A DNA stretch of 64,000 nt from Jiella soli (GCF_020615385.1 NZ_JAJAVB010000015.1:163345-227344), one strand, 5' to 3'; counted from the stretch's first letter, positions 1 to 9,352 are shown. A program made the numbers and translations. The notes: generated by a model not told the origin, from the sequence alone.

Positions 1-144
1 GATGCACTCGAAAACGGCCATTCCCTCGAGTGGCAGGAATACTACCTCGATAAGGTGGAAGCCGGCACTGCCGCGGCCGATCGTGGTGACTTCGCCACTC
101 CGGAAGATCTCGAGCGAGTGCTGAGCAAGTGCCGGCTTGGATAA
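1..144 (+). CDS. type II antitoxin, C-terminal fragment
   Basis: An open frame enters from the left edge and codes for 47 residues ending LSKCRLG before TAA. The acidic segment with GDFATPEDLERVL resembles the C-terminal tail of small RelB/ParD/CopG-type antitoxins. These neutralise a ParE/RelE toxin and repress their own operon. The stop codon overlaps the ATG of the next gene (TAATG), the usual antitoxin-toxin coupling. The DNA-binding N-terminus lies outside the window, so the subfamily cannot be assigned. The call rests mainly on the toxin that follows. Confidence 0.6.
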   Translation, partial: DALENGHSLEWQEYYLDKVEAGTAAADRGDFATPEDLERVLSKCRLG

Positions 145-424
145 TGCGGGTCGTCTGGACTATCCCGGCTCTCGATCAGCTTGAGGAATTCAGGATTTCA
201 TAGCACTCGATAGCCCCCGCGCCGCCGAGCGCCTTGCTAAGTCGGTTGTCGGACGCACAGCCATCCTCGCCGATAATCCGATGTTAGGCCGACGCGGGCG
301 GGCATTCGGAACCCGTGATTTGGTCATCACGGGAACGCCTTACATCGTTGTCTACCGCGCCAATGCGGTCGTGGAGATCCTTGCGGTCATCCATGGCGCG
401 CGACGCTGGCCGGAAGAATCCTAG
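144..424 (+). pseudogene. frameshifted ParE/RelE-family toxin
   Basis: The ATG overlaps the antitoxin stop. The first frame reads MRVVWTIPALDQLEEF and then hits TAG about 20 codons in. Adding one base near 183-187 restores a 93-residue frame (QDFIALDSPRAAERLA onward) that ends ILAVIHGARRWPEES. The ending matches the conserved C-terminal beta strand of ParE/RelE toxins, and the total of 281 bp is one base short of 94 codons. ParE toxins poison gyrase and RelE toxins cleave mRNA; this copy should make neither. The rest of the frame is intact, so the lesion looks recent, or it is a sequencing error in a short A/T run. Confidence 0.8.
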
Positions 425-449
425 CTTAATCACAAGATACCAACGAACT

Positions 450-466
450 GTCCGACCCTGTCGGAC
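450..466. repeat. 7-bp inverted repeat between the TA locus and puuA
   Basis: GTCCGAC and GTCGGAC form a perfect dyad around a 3-bp spacer. It lies 26 bp after the toxin stop and about 150 bp before the glutamine-synthetase-family gene. There is no following T-run, so an operator is as likely as a terminator. Confidence 0.4.
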
Positions 467-616
467 GCAGTAAGTGCCATGGCCGCGATCTGGTACCGGC
501 CGCGGCTTCTTGGCCTTGGATTACAAGCTCGCCGCAGACAATCTCCCCCCGCCTTCCCTCACCCCCTGCTCGCGGTCTATGCTCGGTTCGCCGAATGGCA
601 GCCCCCAAAGGATCGC

Positions 617-2161
617 ATGTCAGAGACCTCAAAACCCGGTTCCTCGCGCCCGCGCTCGCCGCAGCGCTTCGAGCCCCGCAAGAAACCGTCCTCCGGCGGC
701 AACGAGGCGAGCCCGATCAAGGGCGCGCCGATGCCGGTCAAGCGCGACTTCAACCATGTGAAGCTCTCGCCCGACGAAAAGCGCGCCTTCCTCGATTCCA
801 AGCGCGGCGTGCGATCGATGCAGGAGGCCGCCGAATGGCTCGCGGTGCGCGGCATCGACGATCTCGAGTGTATCACGCCGGACCTTGCCGGCGTTGCCCG
901 CGGCAAGATGATGCCGGCCAAGAAGTTTGCCGCGAACACCTCGCTGGCGCTTCCCTCCGCGCTGTTCATGCACACCATCTCCGGCGAATATCCGGAAGAG
1001 AGCGGCGAGTTCCGCTATTCGCCCAATGACGGCGACCTGAAGCTCGTCCCGGACCTGTCGACCCTGTGCCTCGTCCCCTGGGAAAACGATCCGACCGCGC
1101 AGGTGATCTGCGACCTCGTCGACACATCGGGCGCCGCCGTCGGCTATACGCCGCGCAGCGTCCTGCGCCGGGTGATGGCGCTCTACCAGAACCGCGGCTG
1201 GAAGCCGGTCGTCGCGCCCGAGATCGAGTTCTACCTCGTCTCCAAGAACGTCGATCCCGACTATCCGCTGGTCCCGCCGATCGGGCGCTCCGGCCGTCAG
1301 ATCCAGTCCGGCCAGTCCTATTCGATCGGCGGCGTCAACGAGTTCGACGAGTTGATCGACGACATCTACGACTTTTCCGATGCGCAAGGGCTGGAGATCG
1401 ACACCCTCATCCACGAAGAGGGCGCCGCGCAGCTCGAGATCAATCTGCGCCACGGCGATCCGCTGGAACTCGCCGACCAGGTGTTCATGTTCAAGCGCAC
1501 CATCCGCGAGGCGGCGCTCGGCCAGGACATCTACGCGACCTTCATGGCAAAGCCGATCCAGGGCCAACCAGGCTCGGCGATGCACATCCACCAGTCGGTG
1601 GTCGACGCGCGCACCGGCAGGAACGTCTTCTCGAACGAGGACGGCAGCGCATCCGATCTCTTCTACAACTTCATCGGCGGCATGCAGCATTACGTGCCGG
1701 CGGCGCTGATCATGATGGCCCCTTACGTGAACTCCTATCGACGGCTGACCTACGGCATGGGAGCGCCGACCAACAACGCCTGGGGCTACGACAACCGGAC
1801 CACCGCCTTTCGCGTGCCGACATCGGACGCGGCCGGCCGACGGGTGGAGAACCGCCTGCCCTCCTCCGACACCAATCCCTATCTTGCGATCGCCGCCTCG
1901 CTCGCCTGCGGCTATCTCGGCATGGTGAACGCGGTGAAGCCGGCCGACCCGACGGACCGTACCGTCAATGAGGACGGCGAGATCGAACTGCCGCGTGGCC
2001 TGCTCGAGGCTGTCGCGGCCTTCGAGGCCGAGGAAGCGTTCCGCGAGGTCTTCAGCCGCGAGTTCGTCGGGACCTATGCGGGGGTGAAGCGGGGCGAGCA
2101 CGAGACCTTCATGCAGGTGATCAGTCCCTGGGAACGCGAATTCCTGCTCCTCCAGGTCTGA
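617..2161 (+). CDS. puuA: glutamine synthetase family protein, gamma-glutamylputrescine synthetase-like
   Basis: A 514-aa cytoplasmic enzyme of the glutamine synthetase superfamily. PuuA members ligate glutamate to putrescine or other amines using ATP, opening the gamma-glutamyl polyamine degradation route. Visible signatures are the ATP-site stretch around GSAMHIHQS, the metal-site region EGAAQLEINL and the late block NRLPSSDTNPYLAIAAS. The start at MSETSK is chosen because AAAGGA sits 5 bp upstream and a longer in-frame extension looks non-coding. The first 55 residues are Pro/Ser/Arg-rich and probably disordered. The next gene starts 4 bp after the stop and encodes the expected PuuB-type oxidase, which supports amine catabolism over ammonia assimilation. 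The substrate amine is not proven. Confidence 0.85.
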   Translation: MSETSKPGSSRPRSPQRFEPRKKPSSGGNEASPIKGAPMPVKRDFNHVKLSPDEKRAFLDSKRGVRSMQEAAEWLAVRGIDDLECITPDLAGVARGKMMPAKKFAANTSLALPSALFMHTISGEYPEESGEFRYSPNDGDLKLVPDLSTLCLVPWENDPTAQVICDLVDTSGAAVGYTPRSVLRRVMALYQNRGWKPVVAPEIEFYLVSKNVDPDYPLVPPIGRSGRQIQSGQSYSIGGVNEFDELIDDIYDFSDAQGLEIDTLIHEEGAAQLEINLRHGDPLELADQVFMFKRTIREAALGQDIYATFMAKPIQGQPGSAMHIHQSVVDARTGRNVFSNEDGSASDLFYNFIGGMQHYVPAALIMMAPYVNSYRRLTYGMGAPTNNAWGYDNRTTAFRVPTSDAAGRRVENRLPSSDTNPYLAIAASLACGYLGMVNAVKPADPTDRTVNEDGEIELPRGLLEAVAAFEAEEAFREVFSREFVGTYAGVKRGEHETFMQVISPWEREFLLLQV

Positions 2162-2165
2162 GGCG

Positions 2166-3449
2166 ATGGCGCCCTATCAGTCGCCCATCGCGCCGGGACG
2201 CTCCTGGTACGAGGACTCCGTCGAACGTCCCGTCTACCCTGCGCTCGGCGGCAGCCTCGACGTCGACGTCCTGGTCGTCGGTGGCGGCTTCACCGGCCTT
2301 TCCGCGGGTCTCCACCTCGCACGTGCGGGCCTCCGTGTCGCCGTCCTCGAAGCCCATCGGTTCGGCGACGGCGCCTCGGGGCGGAACGGCGGCCAGATGG
2401 GCACCGGCCAGCGGCTGTGGCCGGGCGAGATCGAAGAGGCCTACGGCCTGGAGCGGTCGAAGGCGCTGTTCGACCTTGCCGAGGAGGCCAAGGCCCATCT
2501 CTTCGACTTCATCGAGACCAACGGCATCGACGCGGATCTGAGGCGCGGCCAGCTTTCGGTCGTTCACAAGCGGCGCTACCTCAAGGACTATCGGGCTCAG
2601 GTCGAGGATCTGGCCACCCGCTACGACTATCCGCACACGAGCTTCATGGACGCCGAGGAAACCGCCTCGCGACTCGGATCGAGGCGCTATTTCGGCGGCA
2701 TCCGCGACCTCGGCACCGGCCATCTGAATCCGATGAAGCTCGTCGTCGCAACGGCGCGGATCGCGGCGGAATGCGGCGCCCTCCTCCATGAGAACAGCGC
2801 CGTCACCCGGCTAGACCGGTCGGGCGGAAAAATCGTCGCCGAGACGGCGACAGGCACCATCCGGGCAGAGCGTGCGCTTCTCGCAGTCAATGCCTATGGG
2901 TCCGGGCTTTCGTCGGAGATCGACGCCCATGTGATGCCGATTGGATCATTCATCGGGGCGAGCGAGCCGCTGGCCGAGCCGGATCGGATCCTGCCGGGAG
3001 GCGAATCCTGCGATGATTCCCGTTTCGTCGTGCGCTATTTCCGCAAGAGTGTCGACGGACGGCTGCTGTTCGGCGGGCGCGAGGCCTATACGTCGGCCAC
3101 CGGCGATATCGCCCGGCACATCCGCAAGCAGATCGCCGAGGTCTATCCGCATCTTGCGGACGTCAGGATTACCCATGCCTGGGGCGGCTCGGTCGGGATC
3201 ACCATGGAGCGGATGCCCTATGTGCGCAGCCTGTCGCCGGGAGTGACGACGATCGGCGGCTTTTCCGGCCATGGCGTGATGCTGGCGAACTTCGCCGGGC
3301 GGCTCTATGCGGAGCGGGTGGCCGGCAATCGCGACCGGCTGGCCGAATTCGAGGCGCTGCGCATTCCCGCCTTCCCTGGAAGCACGCGGATGCGGGTGCC
3401 GCTGCTCTTCCTGGCCATGACTTGGTTCTCTTTGCGCGACCGCTTCTGA
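2166..3449 (+). CDS. puuB: FAD-dependent oxidoreductase, gamma-glutamylputrescine oxidase-like
   Basis: A 427-aa DAO-family flavoprotein. The Rossmann dinucleotide motif VLVVGGGFTGLSAGLHLA is near residue 38, followed by the acidic ribose-binding residue in VAVLEAHRFG and the GRNGGQMG loop typical of PuuB/glycine-oxidase-like enzymes. The C-terminal FAD-binding segment HAWGGSVGITMERMPYV is also present. PuuB oxidises gamma-glutamylputrescine to the aldehyde, producing ammonia and peroxide. The gene is four bases downstream of the synthetase, so the two form one operon. Transporter, aldehyde dehydrogenase and hydrolase steps are not in the window. Confidence 0.85.
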   Translation: MAPYQSPIAPGRSWYEDSVERPVYPALGGSLDVDVLVVGGGFTGLSAGLHLARAGLRVAVLEAHRFGDGASGRNGGQMGTGQRLWPGEIEEAYGLERSKALFDLAEEAKAHLFDFIETNGIDADLRRGQLSVVHKRRYLKDYRAQVEDLATRYDYPHTSFMDAEETASRLGSRRYFGGIRDLGTGHLNPMKLVVATARIAAECGALLHENSAVTRLDRSGGKIVAETATGTIRAERALLAVNAYGSGLSSEIDAHVMPIGSFIGASEPLAEPDRILPGGESCDDSRFVVRYFRKSVDGRLLFGGREAYTSATGDIARHIRKQIAEVYPHLADVRITHAWGGSVGITMERMPYVRSLSPGVTTIGGFSGHGVMLANFAGRLYAERVAGNRDRLAEFEALRIPAFPGSTRMRVPLLFLAMTWFSLRDRF

Positions 3450-3773
3450 CGCTGGCAGCGGCAGAAACCATAGCCGGCTATCATTGCAAGACGAACACAT
3501 TTTTGTTGGAGCGGCGGCCGTCTCTGCCTGCAAGCTGGACCGCGTCCGGGATGCAGGCTCGTTTCCGAAACCCGGCCGCCGCCCATAAGCGCCTCCTGTG
3601 TCTGAGGCTTTATGTCTGCCGGAGTGAGCGAGCATGCCTGCCGCAGAGTGCAGCCACAACCGATCCGCCCACGGCTACGGGATGCTGGAGGCCTGCAAGC
3701 CTATGCCGGAGGTTGCGGCATGGCGATGCGTCGCCCCTTGCAAGTCCTTCACACCGAATGCATTTCCTGCCCA
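3450..3773. other. intergenic gap before bphO
   Basis: No convincing gene is seen. The gap contains a perfect 12-bp palindrome, ATAGCCGGCTAT, at 3470-3481, shortly followed by a T-run (CATTTTTG near 3500). It could be a weak terminator for the puuAB-like pair or a binding site. An in-frame ATG at 3612 would lengthen the next protein by 54 residues, but that extension is Cys/Arg-rich and unlike heme oxygenases. Confidence 0.4.
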
Positions 3774-4442
3774 ATGAACGAGATCACGACGATTCGGATG
3801 GACAAGTCCGAAGGACGGGCCCACCGTGAAGCCGTGGCTTCGACGCGGGCAATATTGCGGAGCGAGACGGCAGAGGCCCACGCGCGGCTCGACCACCGTT
3901 TCGAAGGCATGTTCGCGGCCGCGTCGCCGGACATCTATCACCGCTTCGTCAGGATGAACCATGCCTGCCACGCCATGCTGGAGCCGCTTCTGGCGCGTGA
4001 AACAGACGCGCGGCGCGGACCCCCGGCAACGCAGGGCGCACCGGTCAGCCTCCTGCCGCAACTTCGCGCCGATATGGAAGCGATGGAGCTCGCTCCGGTC
4101 CGGCTCGACAGCCAATTTCTGCCGCAGAGCGGGACTGCCGAAGCCGTCGGCGCGCTCTATGTTCTCGAGGGATCGCGTCTCGGCGCGCGCTTTCTCCATC
4201 GCGCCTTTCAGGACGGCGAGGTGTCGAGGCGCTGGTCAGGAGCCACGACCTTCTACCTCGATGCGGCTGCACGCCCTGGGAACATCGCCGGAATGCTGGA
4301 GATGTATTCGGAGCGAATCGGCTCGCCGCATGCGCTGCAGCGCGCCTGCGCCAGCGCATGTGCTACCTTTTCACTGTTCGCGGCGGCTGCCGATGCCTCC
4401 GACGCGACGAGCCGGCCGACGGCCGACGGCGACACTGCATGA
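3774..4442 (+). CDS. bphO: biliverdin-producing heme oxygenase (BphO)
   Basis: About 222 aa, a cytoplasmic heme oxygenase of the bacteriophytochrome-associated type. It opens heme to biliverdin, the phytochrome chromophore. The N-terminal helix carries a candidate proximal heme-ligand His in ETAEAHARLDHRF. The distal-helix motif YVLEGSRLGARFL is close to the YVLEGSTLGG pattern of bacterial heme oxygenases. The stop overlaps the start of the phytochrome gene (ATGA), so the two are translationally coupled, as in other bphO-bphP operons. The start is uncertain: ATG at 3774, at 3798 or at 3612 are all in frame, and none has a strong Shine-Dalgarno sequence. The C-terminal 20 residues are low-complexity. 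Confidence 0.82.
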   Translation: MNEITTIRMDKSEGRAHREAVASTRAILRSETAEAHARLDHRFEGMFAAASPDIYHRFVRMNHACHAMLEPLLARETDARRGPPATQGAPVSLLPQLRADMEAMELAPVRLDSQFLPQSGTAEAVGALYVLEGSRLGARFLHRAFQDGEVSRRWSGATTFYLDAAARPGNIAGMLEMYSERIGSPHALQRACASACATFSLFAAAADASDATSRPTADGDTA

Positions 4443-7033
4443 GCGACCAGACCCAGACCTTCGACGTCGACCTTTCCAACTGCGATCGCGAACCGATCCA
4501 CCTTCTCGGCCAGATCCAGGGCTTCGGCTTCCTGGTCGCGGTGTCGATGGATTGGATGATCCAACACGTATCGGCCAATATCGGCGCCTTCTGCGGCCGC
4601 GAGGCTGACGAGATTCTCGGCGGTCCGGTGGCCGACATCCTGCCGCCGTCGAGCCTTCACGCGATCCGGGGACGGCTGCAGCTTCTCGCGCCGAACGAGG
4701 GGTCGGAGCGGATCTTCGGGGTCGACCTGTTCCAGACGGGCCGCGCCTTCGACGTCGCCATCCACATTTCCGACGAGTCGATCGTCATCGAGGCGGAGCC
4801 CTCCTCGCAGACGGAGGCGGTCAATCCCGGCGCGCTGGTCAAGAGCATGATCGCGCGCATCCAGCGCTGCGAGTCTCTGCCCCAGCTTTACAACGAGTGC
4901 GTCCGGCAGTTGCGCGCGATCACCGGTTTCGACCGGGTCATGCTCTACCGCTTTTCCGAAAATGGTGCTGGCAGCGTCATCGCCGAGGCGCTCGGCCGCT
5001 CGATCGAGCCCTTCCTCGGCCTCAACTATCCGGCCGCCGACATCCCCAAGCAGGCCCGCGCGCTCTACATCCGCAACCAGATCCGCATCATCGCGGATGT
5101 CGATGCGACGCCGGTGCCGGTCGTCCCTCCGATCAACCCGCATGGCCAGGCTCTCGATCTGTCGCTTTCGCTGCTGCGGTCGGTGTCGCCGATCCATATC
5201 GAATACCTGCAGAACATGGGCGTCTCTGCCTCCTTCTCGATCTCCATCGTGATCGACGGCAAGCTCTGGGGCCTGTTCGCGCTGCATCACTACAGTGCGC
5301 GGCATCTGCCGATGGAGCTTCGCTCGACGGCCGAACTCTTCGGCCAGATGGTGTCGCTGGTGATCGAGGGCCGCCTCGCCAAGGAAATGCGGCTCGTCGA
5401 GGAGACGGCACGAGACCTCCACGACAAGGTGGTCGGCCGGCTGATCTCGACGACGCCGTCGATCGACGAGCTGATCGATTTCGCCAGCGACTTCCGGGAG
5501 CTGATCGCCGCGGACGGCTTCGCGCTTTGGGCGCACGGCGTTGCGCGCACGGTCGGCACCTGCCCCTTCCCTGACGACCTGCCCGCCCTCTCCCGTTTCC
5601 TCAACCGCGCCGCCGCCAGCCGCGTCTATGCCACCGACAATCTTGGCGCGGTCTACCCCAAGGCCACCGATTTCGCCGATCGTGCGGCCGGGCTTCTCGC
5701 CATCCCGATCTCGCGTACGCCGCGCGACTATCTCTTGTTCTTCCGCCGCGAGATCGTCCAGAACGTGACCTGGGCCGGCAATCCGCAGGCGAAGGAGGCG
5801 GTATACGGTCCGAACGGGTCCCGCCTGACCCCGCGGAAGAGTTTCGAGGCCTGGCAGGAGACCGTTCGCGGTAAGAGCACCGCCTGGACCCTCTCTGAGA
5901 TGAAGGCCGCGGAGGCGCTGCGGGTTTCGATCCTGGAAGTGCTGCTGCGTTTCAACGAGGAGAACGAGCGCCAGCGGGCTCAGGCGACCCAGCGCCAGGA
6001 ACTGCTGATCGCCGAGCTCAACCACCGTGTCCGCAACATTCTGGCGTTGATGCGGGCCCTGGTCGTGCAGAGCCGCGCCGGCGCGCGCACCGTGGAGGAA
6101 TTCTCGAACATCATCGGCGGCCGCATCCAGGCGCTGGCGAGAGCCCACGACCAGATCACCGAGGACAGCTACGCGGCCCAGAGCCTGAGGGACATCATCC
6201 AGACCGAGATCGAGGCCTATATCGGAAGCAAGGCCGGGCGCGTCAGCCTGACCGGTCCCGAGATTCTCGTCGACGCCAAGGCGTTTTCGACCCTCGCACT
6301 CGTCTTCCACGAGATGGTCACGAACTCCGCCAAATACGGCGCCCTCTCGGACTCGCGCGGTGCGGTCGAGGTCGAGTGGATGGTCGACGAGAACGACTGC
6401 TGCACGCTGCGCTGGCGCGAGCTCGACGGGCCGCCCGTCGCGCCGCCGGTCCGTCGCGGCTTCGGCTCGACGATCATCGAGCGCTCGATCCCGCACGACC
6501 TCGGCGGCACGGCGGAAGTCGACTATCGCCTCGCGGGTCTTCAGGCCCGCTTCGTACTACCTCCGAACGTGTTCGGGGTGAGCGAGCCCGGGCAGGAGCT
6601 CGGACGTCACGAAGCCGTCGAGGCCCAGACAGGGAAAGGCAATAGCGTGTCGGATTTGAAGACCAGTCTGCAGGGCCTGCGGGGTCTCGTGGTCGAGGAC
6701 AACATGATCATCTCGCTCGATGCGGAGCAGCTGCTGCTCGATCAGGGCATGGCCGAAGTGTTCACGGCAATGAGCGTGGCCGATGCGAAGCGGATCATCG
6801 AGAAGGAGGCGGTGGATGTCGCCATTCTCGACGTCAATCTCGGCAGCGAGACGAGTTTTCCGCTGATCACCCCCCTGAACCAGAAGGGCGTGCCCTATGT
6901 CTTCGTAACCGGCTATGGCGAGAAGATCGATCTGCCCGAGGACGCGGCGGACGGCGTAGAGGCGATCAAGAAGCCGTTTGCGGCGGAACAGGTAGTGGCG
7001 GCCGTGTCGCGGGCGGCTTCCAGACGCAGGTAG
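4439..7033 (+). CDS. bphP: bacteriophytochrome hybrid HWE histidine kinase with C-terminal receiver
   Basis: An 864-aa red/far-red light sensor. Order: N-terminal tail with the biliverdin-binding Cys15 (LSNCDREPIH), PAS (about 16-125), GAF (about 138-310) with the DIP motif (Asp201) in NYPAADIPKQAR, PHY (about 330-515), then an HWE-type kinase. The kinase has phosphoacceptor His529 in AELNHRVRN, the N-box FHEMVTNSAKYGALS and the WRE tryptophan motif. A receiver domain at the end has phosphoacceptor Asp798 in VAILDVNLG. Light should switch the kinase and pass phosphate to its own receiver or to an unseen regulator; no output domain is present. The start is the ATG inside the ATGA overlap with bphO; longer in-frame sequence upstream lies inside bphO. 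Confidence 0.92.
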   Translation: MSDQTQTFDVDLSNCDREPIHLLGQIQGFGFLVAVSMDWMIQHVSANIGAFCGREADEILGGPVADILPPSSLHAIRGRLQLLAPNEGSERIFGVDLFQTGRAFDVAIHISDESIVIEAEPSSQTEAVNPGALVKSMIARIQRCESLPQLYNECVRQLRAITGFDRVMLYRFSENGAGSVIAEALGRSIEPFLGLNYPAADIPKQARALYIRNQIRIIADVDATPVPVVPPINPHGQALDLSLSLLRSVSPIHIEYLQNMGVSASFSISIVIDGKLWGLFALHHYSARHLPMELRSTAELFGQMVSLVIEGRLAKEMRLVEETARDLHDKVVGRLISTTPSIDELIDFASDFRELIAADGFALWAHGVARTVGTCPFPDDLPALSRFLNRAAASRVYATDNLGAVYPKATDFADRAAGLLAIPISRTPRDYLLFFRREIVQNVTWAGNPQAKEAVYGPNGSRLTPRKSFEAWQETVRGKSTAWTLSEMKAAEALRVSILEVLLRFNEENERQRAQATQRQELLIAELNHRVRNILALMRALVVQSRAGARTVEEFSNIIGGRIQALARAHDQITEDSYAAQSLRDIIQTEIEAYIGSKAGRVSLTGPEILVDAKAFSTLALVFHEMVTNSAKYGALSDSRGAVEVEWMVDENDCCTLRWRELDGPPVAPPVRRGFGSTIIERSIPHDLGGTAEVDYRLAGLQARFVLPPNVFGVSEPGQELGRHEAVEAQTGKGNSVSDLKTSLQGLRGLVVEDNMIISLDAEQLLLDQGMAEVFTAMSVADAKRIIEKEAVDVAILDVNLGSETSFPLITPLNQKGVPYVFVTGYGEKIDLPEDAADGVEAIKKPFAAEQVVAAVSRAASRRR

Positions 7034-7156
7034 TCGGCGCCGATCGTCGCGGACCAGAATTCCGGCATTTTTTCGGACCTCTGGAAAAATTCAAACGATT
7101 AGACTATGCAGCAGCCGACGCCCGCGCGGCTGCGCCTTGCGAACGGAAGACGACCG

Positions 7157-8638
7157 ATGTCCAGCCAGATCATTCCCGTCGATCCCTTCGACTACGTCGT
7201 TTTCGGCGGCAATGGTGACCTCGCGGAACGAAAGCTCCTGCCAGCGCTCTACCATCGCGACCATGACGGCCAGCTCCCCGCCGGGGCGCGGATCATCGGC
7301 GCCTCGCGCAGCCATATCTCCGACGAGGAGTATCGCAGCTTCGCCCGCGAGGCGCTGTCGAAGCACGTCAAGCCCGAGGATTTGCACGAGGTCTCGTTGG
7401 AGCGTTTTCTGCTGCGCCTCCACTATCGGCAGGTCGACGCCATGGCGGACGGCGGCTGGGACGAGTTGCGGAGCCTGCTCGACGAAGCCGGCACGGACTG
7501 CATCCGCGCCTTCTACCTTGCGGTCGGGCCGGCGCTGTTCGGCGAGATCGCCAGCCGCATCAGCGAGAAAGGCCTGTCGACGCCGAACTCGCGCCTCGTC
7601 GTCGAGAAGCCGGTCGGCCGCGATCTCGAATCGGCGCGCGCATTGAACCAGCAGATCGGCCAGTATTTCGACGAGGATCAGGTCTTTCGCATCGACCACT
7701 ATCTCGGCAAGGAGACGGTGCAGAACCTGATGGCGTTGCGCTTCGCCAACGCGCTCTACGAGCCGATCTGGAACTCGAGCCATATCGACCACGTGCAGAT
7801 CACCGTCGCGGAGTCGGTGGGTCTCGAAGGGCGTGCCGGCTATTACGACAAGGCGGGCGCCCTCCGCGACATGGTGCAGAACCACATCGTCCAGCTGATG
7901 TGCCTTGTGGCGCTGGAGCCGCCTTCGGCGATGGACGCCGACGCGCTGCGCGACGAGAAGCTGAAGGTGCTGAGGGCCCTCAAGCGGATCGACGCGAGCA
8001 ATGTCGAAAACCTCACGGTCCGTGGACAGTACAAGGCCGGGGCCTCCGGCGGGGCCGCCGTCAAGAGCTATCTCGACGATCTCGGTAATGGTGGCAGCGA
8101 CACCGAGACCTTCGTCGCCATCAAGGCCGAGATCGGCAATTGGCGTTGGGCGGGCGTGCCTTTCTATCTCCGGACCGGCAAGCGGCTTTCGGAGCGCATG
8201 TCCGAGATCGTCGTCACCTTCCGTCCGGTCCCGCACAACATCTTCGCCGGAATGGCGGCGGGCAACGTCCACCAGAACCAGCTCGTCATGCGGCTGCAGC
8301 CGGACGAGGGCGTCAAGCAATGGCTGATGATCAAGGATCCTGGTCCGGGCGGCATGCGCCTGCGCCATGTGCCGCTCGACATGACATTCGCGGAGTCCTT
8401 CAGAACCCGCAACCCCGACGCCTATGAGCGTCTCCTGATGGATGTCATCCGCGGCAACCAGACCCTCTTCATGCGCCGCGACGAGGTCGAGGCCGCGTGG
8501 GAATGGATCGATCCGATCCTCAAGGCCTGGGACGAGCGCAGCATGAAGCCGCAGGGCTACACGGCGGGGACCTGGGGTCCCTCCTCCTCCATCGCGCTGA
8601 TCGAGCGCGACGGGCGCACCTGGCACGAGCCGGACTGA
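7157..8638 (+). CDS. zwf: glucose-6-phosphate 1-dehydrogenase
   Basis: A 493-aa enzyme of normal family length that oxidises glucose-6-phosphate to 6-phosphogluconolactone with NADP+. The N-terminal nucleotide-binding stretch VVFGGNGDLAERKLLPALY is a variant of the usual GASGDLA motif. The substrate-binding signature RIDHYLGKE begins near Asp180. The start at MSSQIIPVD follows a GGAAGA-like ribosome site; a longer frame from 7106 lacks one. It opens a zwf-pgl-edd operon for the oxidative branch and the Entner-Doudoroff route. The eda aldolase is not in the window. Confidence 0.95.
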   Translation: MSSQIIPVDPFDYVVFGGNGDLAERKLLPALYHRDHDGQLPAGARIIGASRSHISDEEYRSFAREALSKHVKPEDLHEVSLERFLLRLHYRQVDAMADGGWDELRSLLDEAGTDCIRAFYLAVGPALFGEIASRISEKGLSTPNSRLVVEKPVGRDLESARALNQQIGQYFDEDQVFRIDHYLGKETVQNLMALRFANALYEPIWNSSHIDHVQITVAESVGLEGRAGYYDKAGALRDMVQNHIVQLMCLVALEPPSAMDADALRDEKLKVLRALKRIDASNVENLTVRGQYKAGASGGAAVKSYLDDLGNGGSDTETFVAIKAEIGNWRWAGVPFYLRTGKRLSERMSEIVVTFRPVPHNIFAGMAAGNVHQNQLVMRLQPDEGVKQWLMIKDPGPGGMRLRHVPLDMTFAESFRTRNPDAYERLLMDVIRGNQTLFMRRDEVEAAWEWIDPILKAWDERSMKPQGYTAGTWGPSSSIALIERDGRTWHEPD

Positions 8639-8647
8639 GGCCGCGCC

Positions 8648-9352
8648 ATGCCGAACCCGGTGCTGCACCGCTATCCGACCCCCGAGGCGCTCGCCGAGGC
8701 TCTGGCGGGCGGCGTCGCGGCAGTGCTCGCCGGCGCCATCGCCACCCGCGGCATGGCGACGCTCGCCGTCTCCGGCGGCACGACGCCAAAGCACTTTCTC
8801 GAACGGCTTTCGCAGACCGGCATCGACTGGGCCGATGTCACCGTCCTCCTCGTCGACGAGCGCTGGGTGCCCGAGACGAGCGAGCGGTCGAACGGCGCGA
8901 TGGTCCGCCGCCACCTCCTGAAGGGACCGGCGGCGGCCGCGCATTTTCTTCCGCTCTACCGGGACGCGGACGCGCCGGAATCTGTCGCCGACGGACTGTC
9001 CGCCTGCTTTCAGCGGCTGAGCCGGCCCTTCGACGCCGTCGTTCTCGGCATGGGCAGCGACGGGCATACGGCGTCCTTCCTGCCGGGAGCAGACGGACTT
9101 TCCGCCGCGATCGATCCTCTCACGAGCGAACCGATCACGATCATTCGGGCCGGGGAATGCGCGGAGCCGCGCGTGACCCTGTCGCTGCCGATGCTTACCG
9201 ATGCCCGGCTCCTCGCCCTCCACATCGAGGGGGAGGAGAAGATGGCCTCCTACGTGCGGGCAGTCACTGAGGGCCCCGCCGAGGAAATGCCCGTACGAGC
9301 CGTCCTGCGTGCACCGCGCGACGAACCCGTGAACGTCTTCTGGGCGCCCTGA
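8648..9352 (+). CDS. pgl: 6-phosphogluconolactonase
   Basis: A 234-aa DevB/Pgl-family hydrolase that converts 6-phosphogluconolactone to 6-phosphogluconate. The sugar-phosphate isomerase-like fold shows TLAVSGGTTPKHFLERL near the N-terminus, VDERWVPETSERSN in the middle and LGMGSDGHTASFLPG as the catalytic loop. It starts 9 bp after zwf and precedes edd by 36 bp, so the three catalyse successive steps from one transcript. Confidence 0.94.
   Translation: MPNPVLHRYPTPEALAEALAGGVAAVLAGAIATRGMATLAVSGGTTPKHFLERLSQTGIDWADVTVLLVDERWVPETSERSNGAMVRRHLLKGPAAAAHFLPLYRDADAPESVADGLSACFQRLSRPFDAVVLGMGSDGHTASFLPGADGLSAAIDPLTSEPITIIRAGECAEPRVTLSLPMLTDARLLALHIEGEEKMASYVRAVTEGPAEEMPVRAVLRAPRDEPVNVFWAP

Noticed and set aside
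7034..7156. Possible HexR or other operator before zwf (CCAGA...TCTGG)
   Set aside because: Arms are only 5 bp, loosely spaced, and do not match a known sugar-regulator consensus.
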